Notes: a model not told the origin generated them from the letters alone. 28,694 nt of DNA from VGWB01 sp964480945 (GCA_964480945.1 CAYZRX010000047.1:1-28694); one strand, 5' to 3'. Positions 16,640 to 25,564 are shown, counted from the stretch's first letter. Numbers and translations are program-made.

Positions 16640-16903
16640 CGATCGAGCCTACCCGTTTCGTTCAATGAGGTTGTAGGACGGAGGCGGACAATTACCTTCC
16701 TTTCGAACTGACCTGCCGGAGCGACTTTCTCCTACAAGCGGCGGCTCTCGTTCGGCAAAAAAATCTCTTGTGGACGTTCGAACTTCCAATTAGATTATCC
16801 CGGCGACACCGTTCGGGCGTTCGACCGAGCCCGAACCACCTGCAGCCGAAAGCCTCTACGGAGAATCGAGTAGAGCTCGTCATCAGGATGCCTCAACCTA
16901 CCA
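16640..16903. other. 264-base intergenic region with several inverted repeats
   Basis: No gene is supported. Perfect inverted repeats include TTGTAGGA (16671-16678) with TCCTACAA (16730-16737), and GTTCGGGC (16811-16818) with GCCCGAAC (16829-16836), the latter an 8-bp stem with a 10-base loop. The pentamer GTTCG also occurs at 16750, 16776 and 16819, and its complement at 16704 and 16779. An A+T-rich patch at 16755-16800 contains TTGTGG and, 17 bases on, TAGATT, a poor match to a sigma-70 promoter. This is the best place in the window for a new promoter and operator, marking a boundary between two modules. Confidence 0.45.
16811..16836 (+). promoter_or_regulatory. Hairpin or operator-like dyad upstream of the hydroxyproline enzyme gene
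   Basis: GTTCGGGC and GCCCGAAC form a perfect 8-bp inverted repeat around a 10-base centre that itself begins with GTTCGA. No T-run follows, so an intrinsic terminator is unlikely. It sits 67 bases before the start codon, a plausible position for an operator or 5' leader structure. Confidence 0.35.
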
Positions 16904-17956
16904 ATGCCGAAATCTTTTCACGACGTTCGCCAAGCTCTCCGCTCCTGGCACGCAGCTGACGGATGGCTTCGTATCACCACGCTTGACGCTCACACAGAGG
17001 GTGAGCCCCTCCGGATCATTGTCGATGGGTTCCCGGAGCTTCCGGGCGATACGATCCTGGCCCGCCGGCGCTACGCCAAGGAGCATTTCGATCATCTCCG
17101 GACGCTGTTGATGTGGGAGCCGCGCGGGCACCGCGAAATGTACGGCTGCATTGTGGTCCCGCCGGTCTCACCGGAAGCCGACTTCGGTGTTCTCTTTCTG
17201 CACAACGAAGGGTTCAGCACGATGTGCGGCCACGGCATCATCGGCGTTGCCACGGTCGCGGTACAGACGGGGATGGTCAAGGCCGTCGAGCCGGAGACCG
17301 TCATTCGCATCGACACGCCGGCCGGGCTCGTGACAGCGTATGCGAGCGTGAGAGGCGGCGAGGTTCGGAATGCGCGTTTTCACAACGTGCCCTCCTTCGT
17401 TCTGGCGCTGGATCAGATCGTGGAAGTCCCGGGTCTTGGCAAGATCCGTTACGATCTGGCGTTTGGCGGCGCGTTCTACGCGTACGTTCAGGCGGATCAG
17501 CTCGGACTCACATGTCTTGCAGCGGAGACTCCGCGGCTCATCGAACAAGGGATGATGATCAAGCGAGCTGTGATGAAGGCACGGCCGATCGAGCATCCCT
17601 TTGAGAAGGATCTCGGCTTTCTGTACGGAACGATCTTTGTTGCACCCCCGGTCGGTGAAGCCGACAGCCGCAACGTCTGCATTTTCGCTGAGGGTGAAGT
17701 CGATCGTTCGCCGACGGGGACGGGTGTCAGCGGCCGCCTGGCAATTCACTTCGCTCGCAAGGAGGTGGGGATCGGTCAGGAAATAGTGATCGAGAGTATA
17801 ATCGGCAGCAAGTTCAAAGGCCGGGTCATCCAGAGCACACGGTTTGGCCCCTACGAGGCGATCATCCCGGAGGTTGAAGGGAGGGCGTTCATTACCGGAC
17901 GGAGCGAGTTCCTGGTCGATCCGGCCGATCCGTTGGAGAACGGCTTCATGGTCTAA
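16904..17956 (+). CDS. Proline racemase family enzyme, trans-3-hydroxy-L-proline dehydratase-like (Cys/Thr type)
   Basis: Member of the proline racemase superfamily. The two active-site positions are C108 in MCGHG and T271 in DRSPTGTG. Racemases and 4-hydroxyproline epimerases have cysteine at both positions; thermal replacement of the second by threonine is the hallmark of trans-3-hydroxy-L-proline dehydratases, which make a pyrroline-2-carboxylate. The N-terminal LDAHTEGEPLRIIVDG and the length of 350 residues fit the family. No Shine-Dalgarno is well placed before the ATG at 16904 (the nearest AGGA is 15 bases away), but no better in-frame start was found. It is followed after 15 bases by an M24 peptidase, fitting a peptide-to-hydroxyproline module. 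A pyrroline-2-carboxylate reductase is not seen in the window. Confidence 0.83.
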   Translation: MPKSFHDVRQALRSWHAADGWLRITTLDAHTEGEPLRIIVDGFPELPGDTILARRRYAKEHFDHLRTLLMWEPRGHREMYGCIVVPPVSPEADFGVLFLHNEGFSTMCGHGIIGVATVAVQTGMVKAVEPETVIRIDTPAGLVTAYASVRGGEVRNARFHNVPSFVLALDQIVEVPGLGKIRYDLAFGGAFYAYVQADQLGLTCLAAETPRLIEQGMMIKRAVMKARPIEHPFEKDLGFLYGTIFVAPPVGEADSRNVCIFAEGEVDRSPTGTGVSGRLAIHFARKEVGIGQEIVIESIIGSKFKGRVIQSTRFGPYEAIIPEVEGRAFITGRSEFLVDPADPLENGFMV

Positions 17957-17971
17957 GAGAAGGATGAAATC

Positions 17972-19156
17972 ATGCTTGTGAAAGAGAAGGTTGCGCAATC
18001 CATTCGCATTCTGAAAGAGCTGAACGTCGATTGCTGGCTGACGTTCGTGCGGGAGACGCAGCTCAATGGTGATCCCATTCTCCCGTTTCTGGTCAATGCC
18101 AGCCTGACGTGGCATTCCGCGTTTATCATCTCAGCCTCGGGCAAGACGCACGCCATCGTCGGCCAGTACGACAAGAAGGGGGTTGAAGACCTGGGGGTGT
18201 ACGACCAGGTCGTCGGGTTCGTGGAAGGAGTGAAAAAGCCTTTCGTCGAGTACATGAAGAAGCTTGATCCGTCGCGAATAGCCATCAACTACTCGCAGGA
18301 TAGCGAGATTTGCGACGGCTTGACGCACGGAATGTACCTTACGCTTCTCGAGATGCTCACCGAGCTCGGTATGCATGATCGCCTCATTTGCGCCGAACCC
18401 ATCGTCTCAGCGCTTCGTCAGCGGAAAATGCCTACCGAGATCGAGTACATGCGGCAAGCGATCCGTCATACACTGGAGATCTTTTCCGAGGTCGCCCGGT
18501 TCATTAAGCCCGGGAAGACCGAGGCAGAGATTGCCGCTTTCATGAAGAAGCGGGTGGCTGACCGCGGCCTCGAACTTGCCTGGGATCCGAAAACGTGTCC
18601 TTCCGTCTTCACGGGACCTGAAACTGCAGGGGCACACTACAATCCTACGGAGCGCGTTGTGAAGGAGGGGCACGTGCTCAATATGGACTTCGGTGTGAAG
18701 TTTGAAGGCTACTGCTCCGACCTGCAACGGACGTTCTACATCCTGGAAAAAGGAGAAACCCACGCGCCCGCGGAAGTCCAGAAGGGCTTCGACACCATCG
18801 TGAAGTCGATCGAGGAGTCTCGGAAAGGACTCAAGCCCGGTGTTCAAGGTCGTGAGATAGACGCGATCGCTCGAAAGATCATCACCGAGGATGGCTACGA
18901 GGAATTCCCGCACGGATTGGGACATCAGGTCGGCCGATTTCCGCATGACGGAACGGCGCTCCTCGGGCCCGCCTGGGAGAAGTATGCGAAGAAGCCTTTC
19001 GTCCCGATCGAAGAAAACATGGTGTTCACCATCGAACCCCGTCTCACCATCCCGGGTCGCGGCATCGCGACCATCGAAGAGATGGTTCTGGTGAAAAGGT
19101 CGGGTGCCGAATACCTTTCCACCCCACAGAAAGAGCTGACCCTCGTACACTCGTGA
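17972..19156 (+). CDS. M24 family metallopeptidase (Xaa-Pro peptidase/prolidase-like)
   Basis: Probably cleaves bonds next to proline or hydroxyproline in short peptides. The 394-residue protein has a creatinase-like N-terminal domain (about 1-150) and a pita-bread catalytic domain. Five metal ligands are visible: D239 (NMDFGV), D250 (YCSDLQRTF), H318 (HGLGHQVGR), E355 (FTIEPRL) and E369 (TIEEMVLV). No signal peptide is present, so it is likely cytoplasmic. It begins 15 bases after the preceding hydroxyproline-type enzyme, with an AGAAGGA-type site between, so the two are probably co-transcribed. The exact specificity (aminopeptidase P, prolidase or another creatinase-type hydrolase) cannot be fixed from sequence. 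Confidence 0.85.
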   Translation: MLVKEKVAQSIRILKELNVDCWLTFVRETQLNGDPILPFLVNASLTWHSAFIISASGKTHAIVGQYDKKGVEDLGVYDQVVGFVEGVKKPFVEYMKKLDPSRIAINYSQDSEICDGLTHGMYLTLLEMLTELGMHDRLICAEPIVSALRQRKMPTEIEYMRQAIRHTLEIFSEVARFIKPGKTEAEIAAFMKKRVADRGLELAWDPKTCPSVFTGPETAGAHYNPTERVVKEGHVLNMDFGVKFEGYCSDLQRTFYILEKGETHAPAEVQKGFDTIVKSIEESRKGLKPGVQGREIDAIARKIITEDGYEEFPHGLGHQVGRFPHDGTALLGPAWEKYAKKPFVPIEENMVFTIEPRLTIPGRGIATIEEMVLVKRSGAEYLSTPQKELTLVHS

Positions 19157-19256
19157 GGCTCTTGACGATGAAGGGAGGTGCTCTCGCGAATCGATATTTC
19201 GACCCTCCTCGTAGCGATCGCGTCCAAGGTCTTACATCACTCTTGGGAGGTGAACA

Positions 19257-20810
19257 ATGAAACACAAATCTTCAACTCTCCTCGTCTGTCTGCTCTTCGG
19301 CGTCACGGTTCTTGGCCTCGCACAAGGTAACAAGAGCACGAATTCGTCGAAGGCGCTCATCAAGATCGATCTCGACAGGACCATCGGCGAGATTGACCGG
19401 CACATCTACGGCAACTTCATCGAGCATCTCGGGCGCTGCATCTACGGCGGGATTTACGATCCGGGTTCTCCTCGGGCTGACAACGATGGATTTCGGAGAG
19501 ACGTGCTGGACGCCTGCAGAGGTCTCAACGTTTCCATTCTTAGGTGGCCGGGTGGGAACTTCGCTTCGGGATATCATTGGACAGACGGGATCGGCCCGAA
19601 AGAGGAGCGGCCGAAGCGGATCGACCTCGCTTGGGGCGCGATCGAGAGCAATCAGTTCGGGACGGACGAGTACATCAAGTTCTGCCGAAAGCTTGGAACG
19701 GACCCGTACATTTGTGTCAATCTTGGAACGGGGGCGTGGGACGAAGCCCGTAATTGGGTGGAGTACTGCAACCGGAAGCCGGGAACATATTACTCCGACC
19801 TGCGCGCCAAGAACGGCAGCCCGGAGCCGTACAATGTGAAGTACTGGGCACTAGGCAATGAGATGGATGGTGAGTGGCAGATGGGACATCGCAGTGCCGA
19901 AGACTACGGCAAGTTCGCGCTCGAGGCGGCTAAGCTCATGAAGTGGATTGACCCGGAGATCAGACTGGTCGCCTCCGGCTCCAGTGACTTTAGCGGCAAC
20001 TGGGTGGAGTGGAACCGGACAGTCCTTCGCTACCTGAAGGATTACACCGACTTTATCGCGCTCCACACGTACGTGGGAAATCGTGACAATGACTATTACC
20101 GGTTCCTCGCATCGACGCTCGACGTTGAAAAACGGATCAAGATTGTCGAGGGGCTCATCAACGAGACGATGACGATGACTCGACGCAAGACTCCCATCTC
20201 CATCGCGTTTGACGAGTGGAACGTTTGGTACCGAGCCTGGACGAAGGAGGGTCTCGAGGAGACCTACAATCTTGAGGACGCGCTCGTGGACGCTCAGTTT
20301 TTGAATTGTTTTGTTCGGAACGCACAGATCGTCAAGATTGCGAACATGGCGCAGCTGGTGAATGTCATTGCGCCGATGCGAGCAGACAAGGACGGAATGT
20401 GGCTACAAACCATCTACTATCCTCTCCAGCTCTTCGCCACTCACTGTTCCGGCACATCATTGGATGCCTTTGTCTCCTGCGCGACCTACCAGACTGTCGG
20501 CCATGACAGCGTGCCCTACCTTGACGTCTCCGTTGCTTATGACCGCGCCACCCGCGGCCTGGTCATCAATGTGGTGAATCGCCATCGCGACCAGGCGCTC
20601 GAGACTGAAATCCTCAGTCAAAGCGGACGGTTCGCCAACAGTGCTGCCGCATACGAAGTAAACGGCTCCGATCCAAAGGTGCAGAACAGCCGCTCGGACC
20701 AGAATGTGAAGACCGTTCAGAAGGACTTCACCACGGGTGGCGGTCAGAGATTCGTCTATAGATTTCCGCCTCATTCCTTCACAATGATCAAGGCTAGAAT
20801 TCAGGATTGA
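19257..20810 (+). CDS. Exported alpha-L-arabinofuranosidase, glycoside hydrolase family 51
   Basis: Removes alpha-L-arabinofuranosyl residues from arabinan, arabinogalactan or arabinoxylan. The 517-residue protein has a Sec signal (residues 1-22, KHKSSTLLVCLLFGVTVLGLAQ). The family opening IYGNFIEHLGRCIYGGIYDP spans about 51-70, followed by RWPGGNFASGYHW. The acid/base is E202 in ALGNEMDGEW and the nucleophile E320 in AFDEWNVWYR. A C-terminal beta domain ends the protein. Many GH51 arabinofuranosidases are cytoplasmic; the signal peptide here indicates action in the periplasm or outside. GGGAGG precedes the ATG. The next gene is an alpha-galactosidase-like protein, fitting degradation of pectin side chains or of arabinosylated glycoprotein. 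Confidence 0.92.
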   Translation: MKHKSSTLLVCLLFGVTVLGLAQGNKSTNSSKALIKIDLDRTIGEIDRHIYGNFIEHLGRCIYGGIYDPGSPRADNDGFRRDVLDACRGLNVSILRWPGGNFASGYHWTDGIGPKEERPKRIDLAWGAIESNQFGTDEYIKFCRKLGTDPYICVNLGTGAWDEARNWVEYCNRKPGTYYSDLRAKNGSPEPYNVKYWALGNEMDGEWQMGHRSAEDYGKFALEAAKLMKWIDPEIRLVASGSSDFSGNWVEWNRTVLRYLKDYTDFIALHTYVGNRDNDYYRFLASTLDVEKRIKIVEGLINETMTMTRRKTPISIAFDEWNVWYRAWTKEGLEETYNLEDALVDAQFLNCFVRNAQIVKIANMAQLVNVIAPMRADKDGMWLQTIYYPLQLFATHCSGTSLDAFVSCATYQTVGHDSVPYLDVSVAYDRATRGLVINVVNRHRDQALETEILSQSGRFANSAAAYEVNGSDPKVQNSRSDQNVKTVQKDFTTGGGQRFVYRFPPHSFTMIKARIQD

Positions 20811-20853
20811 GCATGAAGGAGCGGTGGGTATATGCGAGACAAAAGTGAGCGCA

Positions 20854-22959
20854 ATGGGTAAGGTGCGGGTTTTGTTGATCCTTGCACTGAGCGTGTGTCT
20901 GACGCTCGTTTGTCTGTCACAGGCAACCGTGCCGACGACGGCGCCGCCGAACGCGCCGGCGGTTGTTGACCTCCGCCAGAACACCCTTACCGTTCGATAC
21001 GACGGTCGTGTACTCTTCTCCGCTGAGATGAATCCCGGGACTGAGTCGTTCGAACATCGGGTCCAGGTCTATCGGAACGGCGAACGGATCCAGCAGGTGA
21101 TCTTGCTGACCACGCTGGACTGGCACAAGAAGATAAGGATAACCGGAAGGATTTTCGGCAGCGACGAGTCCTTTCCGTGTGAGGCTGACCGGCCGAGTCG
21201 GGGGCCCTTGATTGTTCGGCACACGTCGGGTCTCAGCCGCAGCCTGCGGAACCGCGCGGTGTACGATAGAAGTCGGGACTGGGTTCTCTCTGTCGACGCG
21301 AACCCGAAGGTTGTCGTCACCCCGGCAGAGTCAAGCGGGGAGGGAAACATCTTTTCGATGGAGGTGGAAGGGTACGAGATTGTGCTGCGATTCAGGCCGC
21401 GATTCTATCAGAAGCACCGCGGCCTCGAGTTCTTCGAGCCGTGGAAATACAAGGTGTGGCCGTGTTCTGTCGCCGGCTGGATCTCGTGGTTTGCGTTCTT
21501 TGACAAGGTGTCAGAGAAGGACATGATCGAGACGGCTGACGTCTTCTCGGAAGCGCTCGGTCCCTTCGGTTACGAATACTTTCAGATGGATGATGGCTAC
21601 CAACGGTCGAATGGGTCGCCTGATCAGTGGCTAACGCCGAACGACAAATTCCCGCATGGGCTCGGGTACCTGGCTAGGTATATCAAGAGCAAGGGTCTGA
21701 AACCCGGGATCTGGTCGGCGGTTGGTATCTTCGATAAGGAATACGCTGGGAAGCATCGCGATTGGTTCGTTCGTGACGATCGGGGATCCCTGGCCCGTGG
21801 GAATTGGATACAGTACATACTTGATGCCTCGAATCCAGAGGCGATCAACGGCCAGGTGCGGCCCATCTATAAGGGATCGCGAGACCAGGGTTGGGAGTAT
21901 TTCAAGGTGGATGGGCTCCGTCATCTACGATATGAGGGGTACAACGCCAACCGCGACTATTTCGAGGGAAAGAAGGTCGATCTCGTTGACGCCTACCGGA
22001 ACTACGCAAAGGCAGTACGTGAGGAGATCGGAAGGGACCATTTCATGCTTGGCTGCTGGGGGATACGTCCGGAGCTCGCTGGCATCATTGACGGATGCCG
22101 GATCGGGGATGATGGATTTGCGTATGCCGGTCTTTCTCAATACAACTCCTTCAACAATATCGTCTGGCGGAACGACCCAGACCATATCGAGCTGAATGAA
22201 GATGCTTATCGGTCGACGATGGTCACGTCGTTGACAGGATCGCTCCTGATGCTCACGGACAAGCCCGCGGTGTACCGCACGGCAGCGATCGAGCCGGCGA
22301 AGCGTGCGGCGCCGGTGTTGTTCACACTGCCCGGCCAGCTGTACGACGTCGACCCATCGCGATCAGAGAATCTCGAGCGCGTCAACTCGGCGGTCAGCGG
22401 CTCAGGCCCGAGAGTGTTCGATGCAGGATACACGCCTCATTGCTTTCTCTATCTGCTCGAGATCAACCGCCCCTTCGAATCCTGGTGTATCCTCGGTCGC
22501 ACCGGCGGCGATTTCCCCGAGATCCGGTTTGCAGACCTAGGGCTTGACCCTGCCCGTGAGTATTACGTTTTCGAGTTCTGGACGAAGAAGCTGCTCGGTT
22601 CTTTCCAACAGGCGTTCATTCCTGGTGCCGTGGATCAGAAGTCCAGGTCCCAGGCGTTTTGCATCCGTGAGAGGACGTCGCATCCGCAGCTGATTGCCAC
22701 GAGCCGTCACATCACCTGCGGTGGAGTCGACCTTCAGGAGCTTCAATGGGATGGTCATCGCCTTGTGGGAAGAAGTACGGTCGTAGCGAAGGACCCCTAC
22801 ATTCTCTATCTGACGGAGCCGGCAGGTTATCGGCTCGACAAGTTCGAGTGCCCCCAGCTCGCAGCGGGGAAGATCGAACGAGAAGGAATGTTGTTGAAGA
22901 TTGCATTGCTTCCGGAGAAGAGCGGTGAGGTGAGCTGGACGGCATCCTATTCGCGTTGA
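20854..22959 (+). CDS. Exported clan GH-D (alpha-galactosidase-like) glycoside hydrolase
   Basis: Predicted alpha-galactosidase or related retaining glycosidase. From the ATG at 20854 it has 701 residues, with a signal peptide in the first 24 (GKVRVLLILALSVCLTLVCLS). A GTG at 20824 in the same frame has AAGGAG close upstream and is the alternative start. An N-terminal beta domain (about 30-200) precedes a TIM barrel with YFQMDDGYQR near 243, KPGIWSAVGIF near 284, YFKVDG with the likely nucleophile D353, and GCRIGDDG with D419/D420 as candidate acid/base. A C-terminal beta domain follows. These motifs place it in the GH27/GH36 clan, but it is not close enough to a known group for me to name its family. 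It lies 43 bases after the GH51 gene and was probably co-transcribed with it. Confidence 0.75.
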   Translation: MGKVRVLLILALSVCLTLVCLSQATVPTTAPPNAPAVVDLRQNTLTVRYDGRVLFSAEMNPGTESFEHRVQVYRNGERIQQVILLTTLDWHKKIRITGRIFGSDESFPCEADRPSRGPLIVRHTSGLSRSLRNRAVYDRSRDWVLSVDANPKVVVTPAESSGEGNIFSMEVEGYEIVLRFRPRFYQKHRGLEFFEPWKYKVWPCSVAGWISWFAFFDKVSEKDMIETADVFSEALGPFGYEYFQMDDGYQRSNGSPDQWLTPNDKFPHGLGYLARYIKSKGLKPGIWSAVGIFDKEYAGKHRDWFVRDDRGSLARGNWIQYILDASNPEAINGQVRPIYKGSRDQGWEYFKVDGLRHLRYEGYNANRDYFEGKKVDLVDAYRNYAKAVREEIGRDHFMLGCWGIRPELAGIIDGCRIGDDGFAYAGLSQYNSFNNIVWRNDPDHIELNEDAYRSTMVTSLTGSLLMLTDKPAVYRTAAIEPAKRAAPVLFTLPGQLYDVDPSRSENLERVNSAVSGSGPRVFDAGYTPHCFLYLLEINRPFESWCILGRTGGDFPEIRFADLGLDPAREYYVFEFWTKKLLGSFQQAFIPGAVDQKSRSQAFCIRERTSHPQLIATSRHITCGGVDLQELQWDGHRLVGRSTVVAKDPYILYLTEPAGYRLDKFECPQLAAGKIEREGMLLKIALLPEKSGEVSWTASYSR

Positions 22960-23064
22960 CGTCACCTGGAGGTCGGAACTGGCTTCATTGAAAACTTCAC
23001 AACGAAATCGAAGAACTTGTAACTCACATTCTCAGCAATCGACGGTAATGGAAAGGAGACCCTC
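22960..23064. other. Intergenic region before the Asp-box propeller gene
   Basis: No gene or clear terminator is seen in these 105 bases. An A-rich tract runs from about 22986 to 23012. The strong site AAAGGAG near 23052-23058 serves the next ATG. Confidence 0.3.
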
Positions 23065-25440
23065 ATGAGTCTCGCGACAACCGTACGGCGCACATGGGCG
23101 GTTGCGGTCCCTATCATCATTTCATCGGCCCTGGCGTTCGGATTTCAAGGCAAAAAGCCTGCTCGCATCGAGTCGACCGACCCGGGCCTTCGGCTGAAAG
23201 GATTCGAGCAGTACCAGGAAATGAAGAAGAACTCGCCGTACAAGGACCTGAAATGGCAGTTTGTCGGACCGACGAACGTCGGTGGGCGGTGCATCGACGT
23301 TGCAGTTGTCGCGCCGAAGGGGAAGAACTACACCATCTATGTTGCCTCAGCCTCAGGCGGGCTCTGGAAGACGGATAACGAAGGTACGACGTGGGAGCCG
23401 GTTTTTGATCAGGCTCCGTCCACTACGATCGGCGACGTAACCGTCGCACCGTCCGACCCCAACATCGTCTGGATCGGTACCGGGGAGGCGAACATCTTCC
23501 GCTCTTCGCAAGCGGGGTGCGGTGTCTATAAATCGATGGATGCCGGAAAAACGTGGCAGCACATGGGTTTGACGGACACCTACACGATCCCACGCATCGT
23601 GATCCACCCGAAGAATCCTGATGTCGTGTACGTTGCGGCATCCGGACATGAGTGGACATTCAACGCGGAGCGCGGGGTCTTCAAGTCCACCGATGGAGGC
23701 AAGACGTGGCAGAAGGTGCTGTTCGTGAACAATGAGACCGGCGCCATCGATCTCGTCATGGATCCGAACGATAACGAGACGCTGTATGCAGCGACGTGGC
23801 AGCGCATCCGCAACAAGTGGAACGACCCGCGCAACAAGCCGCAGTACACCGGGAGCGGAATCTACAAGACGACGGATGGCGGCAAGACGTGGAAGCAAGT
23901 GAACAACGGGCTCCCCGCGCCGCAGTATCGCGGCCGGATCGGCATCGATATTGCTCTTTCGAATCCAAACGTCCTCTACGCGTACGTTGACAACTATGAG
24001 GTCGCGCACGAGGCAGACAGCACGCGGATGGACTCCTACGGCAGACCCATGGCCAGGGTGATCAAGGGGGCGACGATCTATCGTTCGGATGATCGCGGCG
24101 AGTCGTGGAGGCAAGTGAGCGGGCTGACGGACACGATGAAGACGTACATGGAACGGCACTCGGCAACGTACGGCTGGGTGTTCGGTCAGATGCGCGTCGA
24201 TCCGAACGACGAAAACACCGTCTATTCGATGGGCCTCAGCCTCAACGTGTCGACCGACGGCGGCAAGACCTTCCAACGGCTCCGGGGCATGCATGGTGAT
24301 CATCACGGGTTGTGGATCGATCCCGACAATTCCAACTATCTCGTCAACGTCAATGACGGCGGGGCGTACGTCTCGTACGACAAGGGAAAATCGTGGCGCA
24401 GCTTCATCGATCAGATCCATTCAACACAATTCTTCGACATTGCGTACGACATGGACACGCCGTTTAAGGTGTACGGGTCTGTCCAGGATTACGGAAGCTA
24501 TCGCGGGGTCATCGACCTCAGCAAGGGACGCGACAAAGTCCCGGCAGTGAAATTTGATTCCGCGCCGGGCGGCGAGGGATCCAGCCACGCGATCGATCCG
24601 ACAGACCCGTCGATCGTCTATTCCGCCGGTTTCTATGGGATGATTGCACGGTCGGATGTCGTGAAAGGCACGTCGAAGAGACTCCTTCCCAGGCAGTACG
24701 AGGATGAGCCGAAGCTGCGGGGACAATGGGTCGCGCCGTTCATCCTTTCACCTCACGATCCCGACATCATCTACCACGGGATGCAGTTCCTCTTTCGCTC
24801 GCTGAACCAGGGGAACACGTGGGAGCAGGTCAGCCCCGATTTGACCTACAACACCGCATCGGAGATGGGCGACATTCCTTACCATACACTTACGACAATT
24901 TCCGAGTCGCCGCTGAAGTACGGGCTCATCTATGCCGGCACGGATGACGGCAAGGTCCAAATGACACGGGACGGCGGGAAGCACTGGCAGGGGATCATGC
25001 AGGGTTTGCCGTACCAGAAATGGGTCTCGCGCATCGTCGCATCGGCTTTCGAGATGGGGACGGTCTATATGACGCAGAACGGAAAGCGGGACGACGACTT
25101 CACGCCCTATGTCTGGAAATCGACGAACTATGGAAAGACGTGGATCGACATCTCGAAGGGAATTCCCGTCGGCCCGGTGAACGTCATCCGCGAGGATCCG
25201 AAGAACAGAAACATACTCTACGTGGGGACTGACGGCGGCGTGTATGTGACGACCGATGGCGCCAAGACGTGGAAGGCCCTCGGCGCCGGCTTGCCGATGA
25301 CATACGTGCTCGACCTTGTGATCCACCCGCGGGACAACATGATCGTCATCGCCACTCACGGGCGCGGGGTCTGGGTGCTCGATGCCAATGCGATCAATGG
25401 GACGAAAGGCCGGCGAGGATTCATGGAGGAAGAGGATTAG
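23065..25440 (+). CDS. Exported Asp-box (BNR/sortilin-like) beta-propeller protein
   Basis: Function unknown. The 791-residue protein has an N-terminal signal (about residues 1-27, ending LAFGFQ). It then carries at least eleven Asp-box repeats of the S/T-x-D-x-G-x-T-W type, at about 103, 157, 208, 269, 341, 396, 437, 579, 634, 686 and 729, with blade strands such as NPDVVYVAASG and PNIVWIGTGEAN between them. Such proteins form one or two seven-bladed propellers and are commonly annotated as glycosyl hydrolase BNR repeat or VPS10 domain proteins. The 700-residue double-propeller size is also compatible with a distant GH74-like fold, but no catalytic pair could be assigned. The gap between boxes at 437 and 579 is the widest and may mark the junction of two propellers. 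It sits among cell wall-degrading genes, so a carbohydrate-related role is possible but unproven. Confidence 0.85.
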   Translation: MSLATTVRRTWAVAVPIIISSALAFGFQGKKPARIESTDPGLRLKGFEQYQEMKKNSPYKDLKWQFVGPTNVGGRCIDVAVVAPKGKNYTIYVASASGGLWKTDNEGTTWEPVFDQAPSTTIGDVTVAPSDPNIVWIGTGEANIFRSSQAGCGVYKSMDAGKTWQHMGLTDTYTIPRIVIHPKNPDVVYVAASGHEWTFNAERGVFKSTDGGKTWQKVLFVNNETGAIDLVMDPNDNETLYAATWQRIRNKWNDPRNKPQYTGSGIYKTTDGGKTWKQVNNGLPAPQYRGRIGIDIALSNPNVLYAYVDNYEVAHEADSTRMDSYGRPMARVIKGATIYRSDDRGESWRQVSGLTDTMKTYMERHSATYGWVFGQMRVDPNDENTVYSMGLSLNVSTDGGKTFQRLRGMHGDHHGLWIDPDNSNYLVNVNDGGAYVSYDKGKSWRSFIDQIHSTQFFDIAYDMDTPFKVYGSVQDYGSYRGVIDLSKGRDKVPAVKFDSAPGGEGSSHAIDPTDPSIVYSAGFYGMIARSDVVKGTSKRLLPRQYEDEPKLRGQWVAPFILSPHDPDIIYHGMQFLFRSLNQGNTWEQVSPDLTYNTASEMGDIPYHTLTTISESPLKYGLIYAGTDDGKVQMTRDGGKHWQGIMQGLPYQKWVSRIVASAFEMGTVYMTQNGKRDDDFTPYVWKSTNYGKTWIDISKGIPVGPVNVIREDPKNRNILYVGTDGGVYVTTDGAKTWKALGAGLPMTYVLDLVIHPRDNMIVIATHGRGVWVLDANAINGTKGRRGFMEEED

Positions 25441-25483
25441 TGCTTCTTCTCCGCGATGAGAGCCGGCGCGGGCGCGATGCGCA

Positions 25484-25503
25484 AAGACGTGTTGGGGCGT
25501 CTT
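25484..25503 (+). terminator. Weak hairpin between the propeller gene and the aldose epimerase gene
   Basis: AAGACG (25484-25489) and CGTCTT (25498-25503) form a 6-bp stem with an 8-base loop, followed by CTTACTG rather than a real T-run. It lies 44 bases after the stop at 25440 and could be a weak terminator or chance. The 124-base gap otherwise shows only the ribosome binding site AAGGAGG before 25565. Confidence 0.25.
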
Positions 25504-25564
25504 CTTACTGCCCCTCTCGCACGAACAGACAAGGACGTTTTTCGACAATCGAAGGAGGAATGAT

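Noticed and set aside
16768..16796. TTGTGG-17-TAGATT as a sigma-70 promoter
   Set aside because: Both boxes match the consensus poorly; kept only as a remark in the intergenic entry.
19214..19221. GCGATCGC palindrome as a repeat of the cyanobacterial HIP1 type
   Set aside because: Noted in a single intergenic place and no dense repetition was seen, so it is likely chance in G+C-rich DNA.
23353..24420. A 355-residue minus-strand open frame opposite the Asp-box gene
   Set aside because: It arises from the repetitive codon pattern of the propeller repeats and has no recognisable protein features.
23065..25440. Sialidase assignment from Asp-box repeats
   Set aside because: Sialidases carry three to five Asp boxes plus an arginine triad and an RIP/YRIP motif, none of which was recognised here.
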